From the NCBI RefSeq assembly GCF_003945595.2, contig NW_024104665.1, forward strand, positions 773,651 through 837,650: a stretch of DNA of 64,000 nucleotides. The letters are read 5' to 3'. This DNA comes from Pipra filicauda (taxonomy: Eukaryota; Chordata; Aves; Passeriformes; Pipridae). Position 1 is the first letter of the stretch. Each line of letters opens with the position of its first letter. The notes beneath the pieces were generated by a model. It ran no database searches and was not told the DNA's origin. It saw only the letters and a list, made by a program, of their open reading frames with translations. Positions 1-14,078 of the stretch are shown one piece after another. Both the position numbers and the translations under genes were made by a program.

Positions 1-440
1 GATTTCGACAGTGTCTGTGGAAATTGCAAATTCAGTTTGATAGCATAAAAATGTTGCTGTGACACAGTGTAGCTCTAAATTTTCTGCATTTTTTGGCAGC
101 TCTGAGCTGACATCTCCAATGGTACTTCTCTTATGGTCCATTCATTGCACAGCACCAAAACATTTTACCTAAAGCAAAACAGAAAGTTTTATCTGCCTGT
201 CTGTGGTGCTGGATGTCCCTGCCCATGCCTCAAGTAGCCCTGCGTATCAGCTCTGCCTGGAGCAGTCTGGGAGGGACTTCTGCTGACATCAACCATCTGT
301 AGGTCAGACCCACACTGTGCTCTGCAGAGACCAGTGGACTCCTGGGAGATAAAAGCAAGTGTCCTGGAGAGGTAGGATGTGTTTATGTGCAAAGTGATTT
401 CCACTCACACATCATTACTCTACTAAATATCTTTTCACAG
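1..440. other. Gene-free flank
   Basis: Non-repetitive AT-leaning sequence before the first CR1 fragment. I see no coding or RNA gene and no mobile element. Confidence 0.6.
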
Positions 441-794
441 GATCACAGAATGGGTAAGGTTGGAAGGGATCACAAGGAATCATCTGGTCGAACCTCACTG
501 CTCAAGCAGGGTCGTCCTAGAGCACATTGTACAGAATTCTGTCCAGATTGTTCTTGAATATCTCCAGCAAGGAGATAACCTCTCTGGGCAACCTGTTCCA
601 GCACATGGTCACCCACGCAGTAAAGAAGTTCTTCCTCATGTTCAGGTGGAACTTTCTGTGCATCAGTTTTTGCCCATTGCCTCTTATCCTGTTGCTCGGC
701 ACCACTGAGAAGAGCCAGGTTCCATCTTCTTGGCACCCCTGTTTAGATACTTATAGCTATTGATAAGGTCCCCTCTCAGTTGTCACTTCAGGCT
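441..794 (-). mobile_element. CR1 LINE 3' fragment
   Basis: The plus strand starts GATCACAGAATGGGTAAGGT and continues TGGAAGGGATC, the reverse complement of the avian CR1 3' end. It goes on through the GGGCAACCTGTTCCAGCA block and ends near AAGGTCCCCTCTCAG. The element is therefore in minus orientation and 5'-truncated. The two short frames across it on each strand are CR1 by-products. Confidence 0.9.
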
Positions 795-3700
795 CAGGTG
801 GTCCTTTGGTGTTGCTGCCATTACCTGGAGAAAGACCAGCCATCCTACATGCTCAGAACTGTACCTTTTTCAAAATGACAAGTTTCCTACAGCACCCTGA
901 TTCTTGATTAATTTCTCTTCTTCAGAGAGTTGTTTTTAAACTTTCAGTGCTGTTGCCTCAGTTCCCTGAGTGGTTGAGCTGTGTTGTTCAGAAAGGCTTT
1001 GTGGTATTTCAAAGAACAATCTGCCTTTTTGCCTCTCTTCAGGGAAGTGTGAACCAATGCAGTTAGCAATCCTGGCTGACATCTAAATTCTTAATTAGAG
1101 GAGTATGTTCTTGCAGAGTGGAGAGAAATAACTGAGACTGCATTGCATCCCCTGCTAGTTGTGGTTATTATCAGTATACATATATTACTAGCAAACTGCT
1201 GGGCTGGACGTTTAGTCGATAAACTAAAAATATTTTTATGTTTTGCTCCTCTGTTTGAGGATTTGCAATTGGAAAAAAATAAGGTTGTTATTTAAAAACA
1301 GGCTGCTAAAATGAGACACATAAAATATTGCAGTATTTTTATTATATATAAAATGAAGTCTCTGTTTTTTATTACTGCATTACACACAACAAATGAATAT
1401 GCTCTGAGCCAACAATTTCTACTGTTACACATGTGCACTGTGTTCCTCTGACTGCAGAGGGGTTTGACTAAGCCCGTTTAACCAGTTGAAAGAGTAGGCT
1501 GAATGATATTAGCTTAAGCAATGAGAGTCAACAGGAAATGGGGGATTTGGGATCTGAATAGTAAAATGAGTCTTGGAGCATGTCATTTGCACAATGGCAG
1601 TTCTTGGCATCCAGTGGCTTTGTGCTAAAAATGAGAATTTATTCCACAAAAATCTCCAATTTGGGGAATGTGTGGTGGGCTTGAAAGGGCTCAGAACCTC
1701 TTGCCTGAACAACACCACTGGGGCTGGAGGGCAGATGAAGACTTTAATCGCTTCCAGTCATCTGCTTTGTATGGTTCAACAGGAACGAGTTAGAGAGCAT
1801 TGCAGTGAACAATGCCAGCATGTAAGACATTTTGAATCACTGATACTTTAAGACTGGTCAAATCTTAGAGCTAACAATATAAAAAATATTACTATGCTCT
1901 TACTGTTTTATCTGCAGCGGTGACACAATACCTTCCCTACACACTCCACAGCTCCCTGTAGAGCTGTGACTGAATGCCAGCTAAAATTGCCTAGAAAACC
2001 AATTTTTTTTTTTAAGATTCATTGCAGAAGAACAATCACAAGAAAAGAAAGAACAAAGTTTCCTCATCTTGAAGTAGCTTCAAGGAAACATGCAAGGTCC
2101 GGGACTCCTTTTGTCTAGTTCAGTATTAGAGTGGCATATCTTTGGAAATATTCCCGATGTGTGTCAGTGGAAGCCAGTAAAGAATAAGGTCTGATAACTT
2201 CATTCAGAGATGAATAATGGAGTAGATCAGCAATCACAAATCTTCCAATATTGGAGGAGAACAAAGCTTTTCATTGCAAAGCTCTATCTGGATGCAAGCA
2301 CAGAATAGGGGCTTGTCACATCAGAGAGCCTTCAAAAACATATAAAGCAAACAAAATTAAGATCAAAGAGAGCTTTGCAAAGATAGTTTCTAAAGGGTCT
2401 GAGCATTGCCAGGAAAGGTCCTATTTATTTTTTTTTCTTTTTAATTTCCTAATCCATTGACTATGGCAGTACCCTAAAAATAGGAAGCAATGTTGGTCCA
2501 CGGTCCAGGATTAGGCTATGTAATACAACAACTGTATGTTGTCAAGCAACAGTGTGGGTCATCCTGCATGCTAGTATTAAAGTATATTGATACCATTCCA
2601 CCCATGAGCTTCACCTATAGCAGTGCCTTGAAGATCTGCATTAGTTTCAATTTAGACCTGAACCCTTCAATCCCAGTTAATGTTGAGCTTAATTCTCATG
2701 TACCTTCAGTGATTACTATCTTCTCTTTAATGATTGCTGTTACTACTTGGTGACACCAACAGAAACAAAGACAGGAAATTATTCTACCTGCCTCTGGTCT
2801 ACCATTCTCCTTTTAATGCAAGATGGGATGTTCAAGATTAGTCCATAGTTCTTTTTCATCATGGTATCTTTCAGAGTAAGCTGTAAATCTATTATCACTC
2901 CAGAGGGATTGCTTATCATTGTGTCTGATTAAAAGATTAAAGAATTATTAAGAAGGTAGAAAATGGTAGGGTGGAAAGTCCATAACATGAAGAGAAGCCT
3001 CATTCCAGGATTAGGCTATTACCCACCACAGGCTGGACCAAATATCTTCTGGTATCCATCGAGGGCTAGTAACTTCTCTGTCTGCATCAGGATAATGAAG
3101 AGGAGCATAAACCCTGACGGCTGGAAGAGAATTTGTTTATTTCTGTGTTTATTGAGCATGTTCTCTTTTAAGTAACTCAGCCAAGTTTCAGTAATTTCTC
3201 CGGCAGTACTCGTGACAGTGGCGTGAATAGTTTCTCAGAACTTGGAGACTTCCTACTGCTATCCCGAACATTTCCTCTGTGTGATTTGATTTTACCACTC
3301 CATTCCAAGTGAATTAGGAAATTAATAAATGACAACCAGTAGTTGAACGTTTTTTGCTTCTACTTACGTAAAAGAGTTGCCTCATAGAGCAAAGGCAGTA
3401 TTGCACTGATAACTTTATACATAAGTTTAAAATCTGGTGTTGTAGCAAGAGTGAAGTTTTGCCTATTCATGGCATGAAAGTGTGTTTTTCAGGCTGCTTG
3501 GAAAGGGCCACATCACTGACTGTGGGAAGGAGCAAATAAATGCCCGGAATGAGTATTTACCTGAAAGTTAATAAAAAGCTAGTAGCAAGGATAGGCTACC
3601 CAAAGCACCTCTTGTGTATGGCAGATGCTGTGTGTGACTGAGATCTAGGACTGGTGTGTGCTGTGGAATGACGGATGGTTATCTCATTTAAGCTGCAGTG

Positions 3701-4107
3701 AGTAAAACTCTGAGAAGGGCTGCCAGGCTTGCTTTTACATATGTGTTTTCTGCAGCCAGATGAAAGCAATTTTCTAAGAGCTGGCAATTGCTAACAGGGT
3801 GTGCACCAATGGGCTCGATCCAGAGGTGAAGGTCTTTTCCACAGAGGCTGAATGTGTTTTTGGCAGCTTATGTTGCTCAGAGAAATCAATGGATTTTTGT
3901 AACTGTTTGTTATCTGAAGTCTGTGTTATGCTGTGCAGTGGTCTTTAGAGCAAGGTGGATTAGAAGTAGATTACAGTTGCAGTAAATAAGGCTTTGCATG
4001 AGGCTCTTGCAGTTTGAAGTTTTTGAAGTTTACAGTGAAGGTCTCCTTATAACCGAGCTTCTCCCAAAGAGGAATCTGAGGAAAATAAGTGTTTGTAGTT
4101 GATGAAC

Positions 4108-4211
4108 ATGTTTTGGGTTTGATTTTTTTTTTTTTTGGGTGGGTTTAGTTTGGTTTGTTTTGGGTTTTTTGTGTGTGGCTTTTTTTGTGTGTGTGTTTTG
4201 TTTTGTTTTAA
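4108..4211. repeat. T/G-rich (GTTT-type) tract
   Basis: T-runs interrupted by G, GG and GTGT units. It resembles tracts at 20.8 and 33.0 kb and, in the complementary sense, those at 7.3 and 51.3 kb. Confidence 0.75.
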
Positions 4212-4595
4212 TTCTGAGTACTTTTGTTGCAATATGAAGCAGTGTCCAGAAATCTGACTGCAAATGATTTCCTGGTGTGCTGACAGAGTAAAGGCAGATA
4301 GTGAGGTAGACCATACCCTAAGGAAGCTTGCAATACAAGCAAATAAATAAAGAAATTGGAAGGACATAATGAGTCATGTAGGGATTATAAGATTTTCTTC
4401 TGGCTTCGCAACAGAAGGGAAAGAAAAACTCTGATTTCTCCTGTTGACATGCCAATATGCTGTCCATTAGTCCACATAAAAAATAAATGATGCTTATGTT
4501 CTCTTTTCACACAATTATATGCTGGTTACTGCCAGCTCACAATTTTATTAGGCTATCCATATGTTCTCCTGTTTTTTTTAAATCTTAGTTCCTGG

Positions 4596-4618
4596 ATATA
4601 TATATATATATATATATA
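4596..4618. repeat. (AT)n microsatellite
   Basis: A perfect AT dinucleotide run of about 23 bp in an AT-rich context. Confidence 0.9.
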
Positions 4619-6296
4619 ATTATATGAGAACATATCTTAGGATTTATTTTGTTTCTTCTTGTTTTTATTTTTAAGTACACCTAGACCTTAAGGAGGAAAG
4701 CTTAAATATGCTTTGTGAATACAAATTGCTCAAAAAACAGAAGGCAAACAAAAGAATTAGAAGGGGTTGTTGCTTTGCTTTGTTTCTTAGTGACATTGGG
4801 ATATTTAGGCCAATGTCCTGGATTTTTTAATACTGATTCAATGTTTTTTTGAATCCTTTGGCTTTTCTCTGGCCTGGTTCTGAGAAGCATCTGGAAGAGG
4901 ATTTCCACAAACCTGCAAAACTGGGCCTGTCATATGCTCTATCTGATTTGATTTTGCTGCATTTCATGGGAATCCTCATTCCCACCTGAGAAGAGTGAAG
5001 CACAGTTTGGAAGCTGGAGATGAGCTTTCCTCAGGCACCAAATGTCAGAGGCTTAGAAATGCTTCCCTTCCCTCATGAAAGGCAGGATGACAGCAACAGA
5101 AATGAAGAGGAAGAGAGATTTAGGAAAAAAGGAATGAAAAAGTGATTGTGATACATTCTGAATATCACTATGCTATTCCTTGGCTGCTATCCTCTAATTA
5201 TTAAAACATGCTGTTGGCTAATACATGTGGTTTATTTCCAGGGGGTTTGCACAGAATTATTCACATTTATGCATTTTGTTTCTCATTAGCCTGGATATGA
5301 ATAATAACAGCAGACACCTGATTGTCCTGAACAGCCTAATGTCAGTCAAATGAATTCTCAAATTCAAACCAACAGTTAGCAGTAGTTTCTGAAAATGGGA
5401 CTTTTTCATGTGGAAGTAACATTATTCAGATTAGATGTTTTAAAATATTGATGGTGTTGTCTTTACCTCTTTTGCTTGTGAATAAGTATGGTTGTGTGGC
5501 AGTTCTAATACCAGACCTTGTTAGACTTAAGACTGTCACCTCTGTTAGCACAGTCAAATAGAGGAATATTAGTCCCTTACTCTGAGCAAGGTATAAGGCA
5601 ATTCTGGCTGTGGATAAACTGATTACTTCAAATGAGTCTGAACACCTGCTTACCTTTCAGGACTTAGATTGAGGCTATGGGTTGGTTTAAAAGTACAGTT
5701 TAGGAACAATTCTGCCTGTGAACTTCACACTCGTTAGATATGAAGTACGTTATTTTCCACAGTGGCTGGCCCTGATTCATCCTTCCTTGCTGTCTTGATA
5801 TTCCCTCTGGGACTCACCTAACAACAATGCCACTCTTTGTTCAGATTAAAAAAAGACAACAAAAAAACCACAATAAATCTCACTATATTCCCTGTGGATA
5901 TTCATCCCCACAAAAAAATCCAAACACAAGGCTTTTGCCTTAAGGCCACACTTAAGCCTCCAGTTAACGAGTACAAGAGCCACTCTAGACCGCATCTATC
6001 TTTGCTATTTGGAGGAAGGCAAAGTATCTCCCATTAAGTATTTCCTTGGCTGAAATGATCCACACATATTGGGGTTGCTTTGCATTTTACCAGCAGTGCA
6101 GAACAGGCAGTCCTTCCTGTTGCAGAGAAAAAAAATGCTCCTTCCTCTCCCTGCAGAATAATTTAGCCTGGCCCCAGATCTGTCCCCCGGTAGTGTCTGG
6201 GCCCCCAGGAAGAACACGAGCTGCTGATGCACCTTGCTGGCTGCAGCACACACTCCTGGGGAAATGCCAGTAAATTGTTCCTTCTCTCTCACTGCA

Positions 6297-6460
6297 TCAT
6301 AGATTAATTTAGGTTGGAAAAGACCCTTAAGATCACGGAATCCAGCCATTAATGAGTCCATCATCCAACCAATGGCAACTCCATCACTAAGCCATGTCTC
6401 TAAGCACCATGTCTACATGTTTTCAAATACCTCTAGGGATGGTGGTGCATCTCACTTTTC
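6297..6460 (-). mobile_element. CR1 LINE 3' fragment (diverged)
   Basis: The segment matches the reverse complement of a CR1 3' end with decay: TTAGGTTGGAAAAGACCCTT, AAGATCACGGAATCCAGCC, AACTCCATCACTAAGCCATG, AATACCTCTAGGGATGGTG. It loses similarity near 6460. Strand and family are clear; the subfamily is not. Confidence 0.85.
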
Positions 6461-9400
6461 TCTCTGCAAACTGAGGGCTGCCACCCCTTCAGTCTTTTCT
6501 GGCCTATTCAAATGGTGAGAGTTTTAGAGTATCACAAGAAGTGAAAGAATTTGTATGTTTTAGAGCCCAGTACCAAGAAGGGGAGGAAGAAAAGATCTTA
6601 GATGTTACACCTGATGCTATGGTAATGCACATCTCTGTGCAGAACTAGGGACTGGGAGATAACAAATACTCTCCTATTTCTCACTATTGTGGATGAAAAA
6701 TTACCGTGAGGCTGAGCTGCTCAGTCACATATAAAAGAAAACCTCATCAATGCAGGGAAAAAAAGTCAAATGAAATTTTACTTATGAGTGATCAAGGGAC
6801 ACAAGCGTAAGGAGGAGAAGATGGCACTGGCCAGGTGGTTCTTTGGGCTTCTGCTTACTGCCAGCATGAGCAGTGCAGCATGCCTGCCCCGTGCTGGGGT
6901 TAGCTCTGGGACCGCAGGGGGACGATGGCTCCATGATACACCTTTCAGGAGCCCTTGCCCCAAATCTACTCACTTTTCTCTGAATGCTGGGATTAGGATG
7001 TGCCCGAGACATGCTGTTTTATATTACTACCATAAGGTTTAATGGAAAATCTGTTTAATCCATTAATTAAAGCTTAAGGAGACTTCACCATCTTGAGACC
7101 TGGGTGCCATTTCCTGCTGGATGATTTGTCCTGCGACAGGAGAGGCTGATGAAAAATGAGAAGAATGTGCCATATTTCACGGTGTAGTTTTGAAACCGTT
7201 TGTTTTCTTAACTTCCTGAGGTCAATGCTTACGGGAGATGGATGTCACCATATGTGTTCATTTGGAAAAATAGAGATAGTCGGGTTTTAGGTTAGTGAAC
7301 AGCATTATGGGAAGGCAAATAAATTGGAAAAAAACCCAACCAAACAAACCAAACAAAAAAACCCCACCAACTAAAAAATATGCAACTTATTTGTTTGGGA
7401 CATAGTCGGGATTTCAAAAATCTCAGTTTAGGATGTTGTTTAGGTAAATTCAACAGGTCTTTCAGTTAATTTATGATTTGTTCTAGAACTGAATAAATAA
7501 TGCAGAAATATCTGGAGTTATTTTAGGATTTTAAAATTAATATTAAGGCTTTTCTGAATCCAAGTATTAGTACAGACTGACTCCCACCTCTTCCAGAAGC
7601 CTTTTGGTCTCAACTTAGCATGAAAAGTTCTTATTATTCATCAGATACTGGAAATGCAGTCACTGAGGATACCAATTGAGCACCTGAAGATATGAATTAT
7701 TAAGGGAAGTAGTCACTGATATTTTTTACTGGAGTCTAAAAGCTTGGAGGTTTTAAAGAAAACACATTTTAAATTTGAAATGTGAGACTTATTTAAGCAG
7801 CAAAAGTGCAATCGTAACGGTTTTAGCACTTATATAATATCCTCACTCTCAGCTCCAAACTATTTCCCAAATAAGGATACGCATCCTCATTTTACGAACA
7901 AGGAAGCCTGATGTAATTTATTTATGCTTAAGTGCAGGGCTAAAGACCCAGAGCCAGCTGTTAGTGGGGCCGAGAGGGAGCACTGGTCTCTGTGCTCCCC
8001 AGTAAGTGCCAAGCCCAGGAAGCAGTGGGGTGCCTGTGACTGGCTCCAAAACCCTGGGACTCTCGATTTAAAGCCCAAAATGCCTTTAGCCTTGTGACTG
8101 CTGGATGATAGTACCACCCAGCTGGATGTGCTCCCTCCCTGTGGCGCAGGACACCTGGGCACAACTGGACTGTGATGGTCCATGCTGAGTTGGCAACAGC
8201 AGTGCCTCTATTTGATTCAGTGCCTGTGGAATACTTCCCTTGCGTGGGCATGCTATCCAGTTGTTAGCTGGAGGATTTGTCACACAATGCCCACTGGCTC
8301 TTCTGGAAGTGATGCAGGCTGGCTGTCCGAGGTAGGGAGCTTAGGATTTACTACTTCTGGCAATAATAAAGAGCGAGGCGATGCTCCCTCCAGTACTTCA
8401 GCTTCCTGGCTGCGTCATGCAGCGCATTTGGTGATATTCAGTGCTGGCTAGCGATGAAAAAGAAATGAATTGGAAGGAAAGAGTATGACAAAAACGAATG
8501 GTATGGTATAACAGAAACTGGTTACAACGCTTGAGACGCCAATACGGAGCAGTTATGCTTAAAAATGCTGAACAGATGGCATAGGACAATGCAAAGATTG
8601 TTTAACATTACCCTGAGGTATAGTGAAATATTGTCAGGTGTGGGAATGTAGTGAGATTTTCCAAAGCAGTCTTCTGGGACTGCTCACACACCCCAGCATG
8701 TTGGCAAGCGTTGGGAGACAAATTGAAACTAATAGCTGAGCAGGTGAGACCAACAGGATCTGCACTCCTGTTGTTAAAATGAGTCTTTAATAATAATACA
8801 GAGTGGGACAGTGCCGTATATTTGATAGCTATTTTCGTTGCAATTGCAACTAATTTATTTTATGTAGACATTGGAAAAGATAAATTACTAGTAGCAGAGG
8901 TGATTAATATGTTAGGCAGAAACACTGCAGCTCTTCTTTCAAATGCCAGTGTCCACACATAGGAAAATTTACAGGGAGCTGTGAGCGCTGGCAGCCACTT
9001 TAGAGTGCTAGAAATGAAGGTACTTACTTAAACCAAACTTGAACAAAATACATTTAATGATTAAAAAAACCCTAAACATTCTACTAATTTTTTTTAAATT
9101 AACTGTTACAATTGGATAGTTGCACAAGCACTTAAAAAAATTAATTACACTGGATTTTTTAAATGCTTATTCTTATGTCACATTAAAATAATTAAAGAAA
9201 AAATATTACTTCTTTCTTGACTTCTGTCTGAAAGTGTAAGACAAAAGTTGTCAAACATTTGCATGTGGTTTCTGTGGAATCAGCCCAAGTGTGTTTTCAG
9301 TTAAAAGAAAAAATGCCCTCACTTTTTGTGAATTATATTGGCTTGGGATGTGATGATGCTGGAGAATTGTTTTCTGTTTTATTTGGAAAAAGAAAAATTT

Positions 9401-10464
9401 TTGGAGGTTGTATGTCAAACTTTAGTTTTTCCTGTTTTCCACAAAATCAGCAGGTGGTACTTGCAAGCAAACTCTATATTCTAATTTGCAAAAATTCCCA
9501 AGAAGAAAATATATGGGAGATCTGCAGTTTGTTCCACTGTGAAACTTGGCAAGAAAAATTTTTGCCTGCAAAAATCAGAGCTTACTTATTACATTTGGCA
9601 CTTATTCTTTTTCATTATGCAATAAGGACATGAAACATCCACTGGATGCTCCCTAGAGATAGACAAAATTCTCCCTTGAATTCTTTCTTATAAGAAATGT
9701 ATGCACATAATTTTTTAAAGGTTTCTATGAAATAAAAAAGTGAAAACTGAAAATGCTGTGAGGTTGTTGTGTTTTTTTTTGTTGTTGCCTCAAAACAAAA
9801 CCTAAATAAATAATTTTTAAAATGAAATCCCAGAAAAATTAAAGACTATTGTTTACTTATGTAATTTCTGCTGAAAGATTTTGGGAGCTGTTTTCTCTCT
9901 GCCTGTCGACTCTCCTAACCTCCTTCTCTCTCTAGGAAGCATCTTTTTTTTTTTACCAAGATCTCTTCATAAGCCTTTGTTATTGTTTACAAATATTAAA
10001 ATTCTCAATGGGAATCTACAATTTCTATGAGTTCCTGCCTATATTGTGTTTTTAAAGTCCAGGTTTATAAAATTAGGCACTTTGGCCGTTAAGAGTTTGA
10101 TTCTGCAGTTTTGGCCAAGAAAACACCCTTCTTGTGAATGTCAGATGTTAAGATATCAGGACCAAGCCCAGTTGCTGTTGGCCTGGAATTCCTTGTGGTT
10201 CCGATCCCCCATGAGAGTGTGGTTTGGTGGTGGACTCTGGTGAAAGACTATACCCTGGAGGGGGATTTCATGCCCACAGAAGGCTGGCAGGAGCTGACAC
10301 AGGGCACCATAACCCCATTATGTGCCCTTCTGTGATCTTGTTTTAGCTTTCAGCTGCTGTCCAAAGCTTGAGAAGGCTCCTCTACTCCCTGGTCTATTTC
10401 TAATCCATAGGCCATGAAATATTTGTTGTTGCTATTCCCAAGGAAGAGTGCAGCCTGCTTTGCT
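6461..10464. other. Gene desert segment
   Basis: Unique AT-rich DNA with one A/C-rich tract at 7.33-7.38 kb. A 124-codon frame at 9259-9633 is AT-biased, resembles no known protein and is not called a gene. Confidence 0.55.
7327..7379. repeat. A/C-rich (AAAC-type) tract
   Basis: AAAC and CCAA units with A-runs, the complementary form of the GTTT-type tracts elsewhere in the window. Confidence 0.7.
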
Positions 10465-10646
10465 TTACAGGTTGCCCAGGGAGGTTGTAGATGCCCCAGC
10501 CCTGGCAGTGTTCAAAGCCAGGTTGGATAAGGCCTTGAGCAACCCAGACTAGTGGAAGGTGTCCCTGCCCATGGCAGAGGGGGTCAGGACTAGATGTTCT
10601 TTAAGGTCCATTCCAGCCCCTTAATGTTCTATGATTCTATGATTCC
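10465..10646 (+). mobile_element. CR1 LINE 3' end, plus orientation
   Basis: It starts ACAGGTTGCCCAGGGAGG, continues through CCCTGGCAGTGTTCAAAGCC and GATGTTCTTTAAGGTCCATT, and ends with the diagnostic tandem ATTCTATGATTCC. This is a 5'-truncated avian CR1 of about 180 bp. Confidence 0.93.
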
Positions 10647-13640
10647 ATCCTTTGAAAACTGCATTTTTTGGCAATTCTCGTCACACAAGCACAAGAGCCC
10701 AAACAGCTCTAAGGATTATCACAACCCCTCTGTTATTTGGCAGCCCCACCGAGAGCCACCTTCCTCCAACACTTGATTTATTGCTTCTCCTCCTCCCATT
10801 GTTAGCATAGGTCAATGCCACACCGAGGCAGTGACAGTTTCCCTGCCAGAGGTGCCACCATTTAACATGGCTTTACTCTGGGAGGTGGGTGGCCCAGCTA
10901 TGCCAGTCTGACAGACAGATGAGGAAGTCAGTTGGGCATCACTTAGCATCCTTTTTTGTCTTTTCTTCTATTTTTTTTATCCTCCTTCCCCAGAGCTGTC
11001 AGGCCTTCTGCTTGTATTTTAAACCAGGTTTCCGACAGCTTTTCAAGTGGGGAAAAACTGCCGACGTATTTTCCTTTTTTGGAGGGTAAAATAGTCTAGT
11101 GAAGTGGATGATGAAAATAAACAGCCAAATGACATCAAAATGAAACATGAACATTTAAGCATAGCTTTGTCACTAAGGTATTTTTTGAAGAGTTTAAGAA
11201 AAAATTCACAGGAAGTAAAGAATATCTTTTTTTTTAATGCAAGGAACAATAAAATAAATAAAGTGCAGTGCACCCAGCTGAGAAAATCTCTGCACTAATA
11301 TTTCAACTTTAATGCTTTATTTCTCCGTGACTGTAGGCAGTAATGTGGTGTCCCTAAAACTAAATTAAACTTTAGAGAGAATTAAATTACCCTATATCTG
11401 ATTCTTCCCTGCCTCATACCAGGTTATGGAAGTAGCATGGCTGATGTTAGCTGGGCTAAAATCCAACAGTGAAGAATAAATTCTTGTGATGCATTTCTGC
11501 ATTTGCTGAATAGCACAGCTGTCAATATTTTTAAAAATTAAATCAGCAAATTAAGATAGTAATTGTTTCTCATAAAATAAACTACACTGTGTGTCCCAGA
11601 CAACACATATGTGTGAATTAATCTCAACCAGGCAGAGGCTTATTTAATTGATTAACTTTTAGGTAGGGTAAGTAACCACATTGGAGTCAATGCAATAGAG
11701 CCAAACATATGCTTTGCCTCTGCAGAGCTGGAACCTTAAAGCTGAAAAGGTATAAAAGAGCTGCTTGGCTGGAAACCATCAAATTTGTAACCTTCTACTC
11801 TTTTACTACGTACAAAAGAAAATACCTTGTATTATCAACAGCTTAATTTATGATGAATTTAAACTCAGTTCCCAGAAAATAGCTCCCATTAGGATTTAAT
11901 TAGAAGACACTGCCACTTTTTCCACCATGTGTTACTCTTACTCTATTCCCCATGAAGTTTGTGGGAGTTAAGGGTAGAGACCACATTTTATCATGAAGTG
12001 ATGCAGGTTTCAGCCTCATACCACATTGTAAAAATTGTCCCCTGACATTTTGGCCTCAGATCGTGTAAATGCTTGTTTCAGTGTAAAATTTCTGAAACTT
12101 TTGGCATAGATGGATCTAAAATAAAAAAAAGTTATTTTGCATTCAAAAATTCTCGCATCCCACTTCCAGAAGCAGCTCGGATGTGCTTGGTGTCTGGTGA
12201 GACATCAGGGACTGCCGACAGCAGAGGAGGGGTGTGAAGGTCGGTGTGGCCATGAAACCTTCCTCAATCTGACAGGGTGCAAGGCTGACAATGAGCAAGC
12301 ACCTGGCTTGTAATCCCACTTTGAAACTCTTGTGTGGCCTCTCTGCCATGGAATATTAGGATCTAGATGTGGCATTTCAAATTCTTCAACATTTCCATGG
12401 TTTTTACTTGCATGCTGAAAATAGCTGTCCTCCCAAAGCAATGGCAGTGAAATGCAGTAAGAGATGCCTCCTCTTTCCCCTCACTCCCATTGACCTGTTT
12501 AGGTCAGGGTTTCAAAACCATGCTGATAAAGGTAATTTCAGCCCAATTTTAGGCTACGTCCAGAGGATAAAAACCCAGTAAGTGAAAGCCCTAATTTTTC
12601 TATTTGTGGATTTACAGCGTGCTGCTTATTTTGGATCACCTCTGCTGACAGCTTGAAGTTACTCTCTCATTATGCACTATGCCACAGTCATGATGACATC
12701 TTGTAGTGGAGTGAAAATAACATTTATTTTTCAGGCAAAATATAGACCTAGTGGTTTTTAAATGTTGTGATGTTTCTTTTTTGAAGTATTTTTTTAGATT
12801 ACATTGAACCTATGTCAGGAGTAATATTTTCCTGGAGTATACCATACTAGTGGCAGGGCAGTGAGGCTGTTGTGCCTCAGCTGTGCTCGTGGCACGATAG
12901 AGTTTTTTGTGGAGACCATTGCATCCCTCCCAGTCCTCACATCGGTGATGTCTGGGCTGGGGCTCTTGAGAGCCCTGGATCTGGCTACTTCTGTGTTTGT
13001 GAAAATAAGCCATGATCTGATCCCTCAGCAAGGTGGCCATATGGGATGCTCGCTGCCCCATGATGAACACTGAAGCACACCAGGGAATTTTTGAGAGGGA
13101 TGTGTAAGCCAGTCAAGTGCCGTGCTGAGAGTTTATCTGGCTGGATGGGAGCCCAGGCTGCGCAAACCTCCCTGACCTGCCCCAGAGCAGCCTGCTGGGG
13201 CTGTCGGGTACAGGTATTTAGGGGTCACAAATATCAATTGCTAAAATTGAGGTGATGGAAGCCTGAGAGTGCCTGAACATTGGCATCCAACTTCAGCAAA
13301 TGGAGACATTGTCAGATGACAAAAGCTTTCTTAACAAGTGCTGTTGTATCATATTATTAAAATATTACTGAAGAAAAATATATGCTTATTTCAGTATGTA
13401 AAGGAAAATTCACCTAATCCAAACTTCTATATTTTTTACACAGTCAAATTATTTATTTACTAGTGTAAATGTGTAACAAACCTCCCAAGTGAAAGGGTGC
13501 GTTTTCTTCTTTGAATGCTGAGTTTGGGCTCTGCTTTGAACAGTGTAATTTGAAAAACAGAAATTATCAGATGTATCAAATAATTATATCAATATCATTC
13601 CAGCATCTATTTTATTTATGCATAAAAATGCATATGGAGG

Positions 13641-13698
13641 TATATATGTGGTCTATGTATATATCTCTCTATATGTATATCTATATATATATATATAT
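13641..13698. repeat. TA-rich microsatellite
   Basis: TATATATG and CTATG units lead into a pure TA run at 13682-13698. Confidence 0.85.
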
Positions 13699-14052
13699 CA
13701 ATGTTTGCACAGGTTATATACAATTGATTTGGACCATATTCTAAACTAGTGCAACATTGGTCTTGTTTCAATGAATGCTATGCAATATATACTAAGAATC
13801 TGGCTTTTCAATATTAAAGTACCAAAATATATACTTCACACACTGTTAATCAATTAGACTGTTTTAGATAATTTTTATTAATACGTAGATATTTTACTGT
13901 GTATACTGAAGGATACAGGAAAATTTTTACCTGTATCATCTCTGCATTTAGTCTGATTCAGTGATTAAGATTTTCACATGGTCAAATATGGAAAATGGTT
14001 GGAAAATATAAAATAAAACTAACAGAAGCTGGTTGTGCAGAGACCCTGGGAT

Positions 14053-14078
14053 GTGATTCTCTGTCTGCAGAGAATCAC
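14053..14078. repeat. Perfect hairpin, 11-bp arms
   Basis: Arms GTGATTCTCTG and CAGAGAATCAC are separated by TCTG. I see no longer mobile-element structure around it. Confidence 0.85.

Larger units (their letters stand above)
795..6296. other. Gene desert segment
   Basis: AT-rich, mostly unique DNA with no recognisable gene. It contains a GTTT-rich tract at 4.11-4.21 kb and an (AT)n run at 4.60 kb. Small frames (up to about 106 aa, overlapping the GTTT tract) are low-complexity artefacts. Confidence 0.6.
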
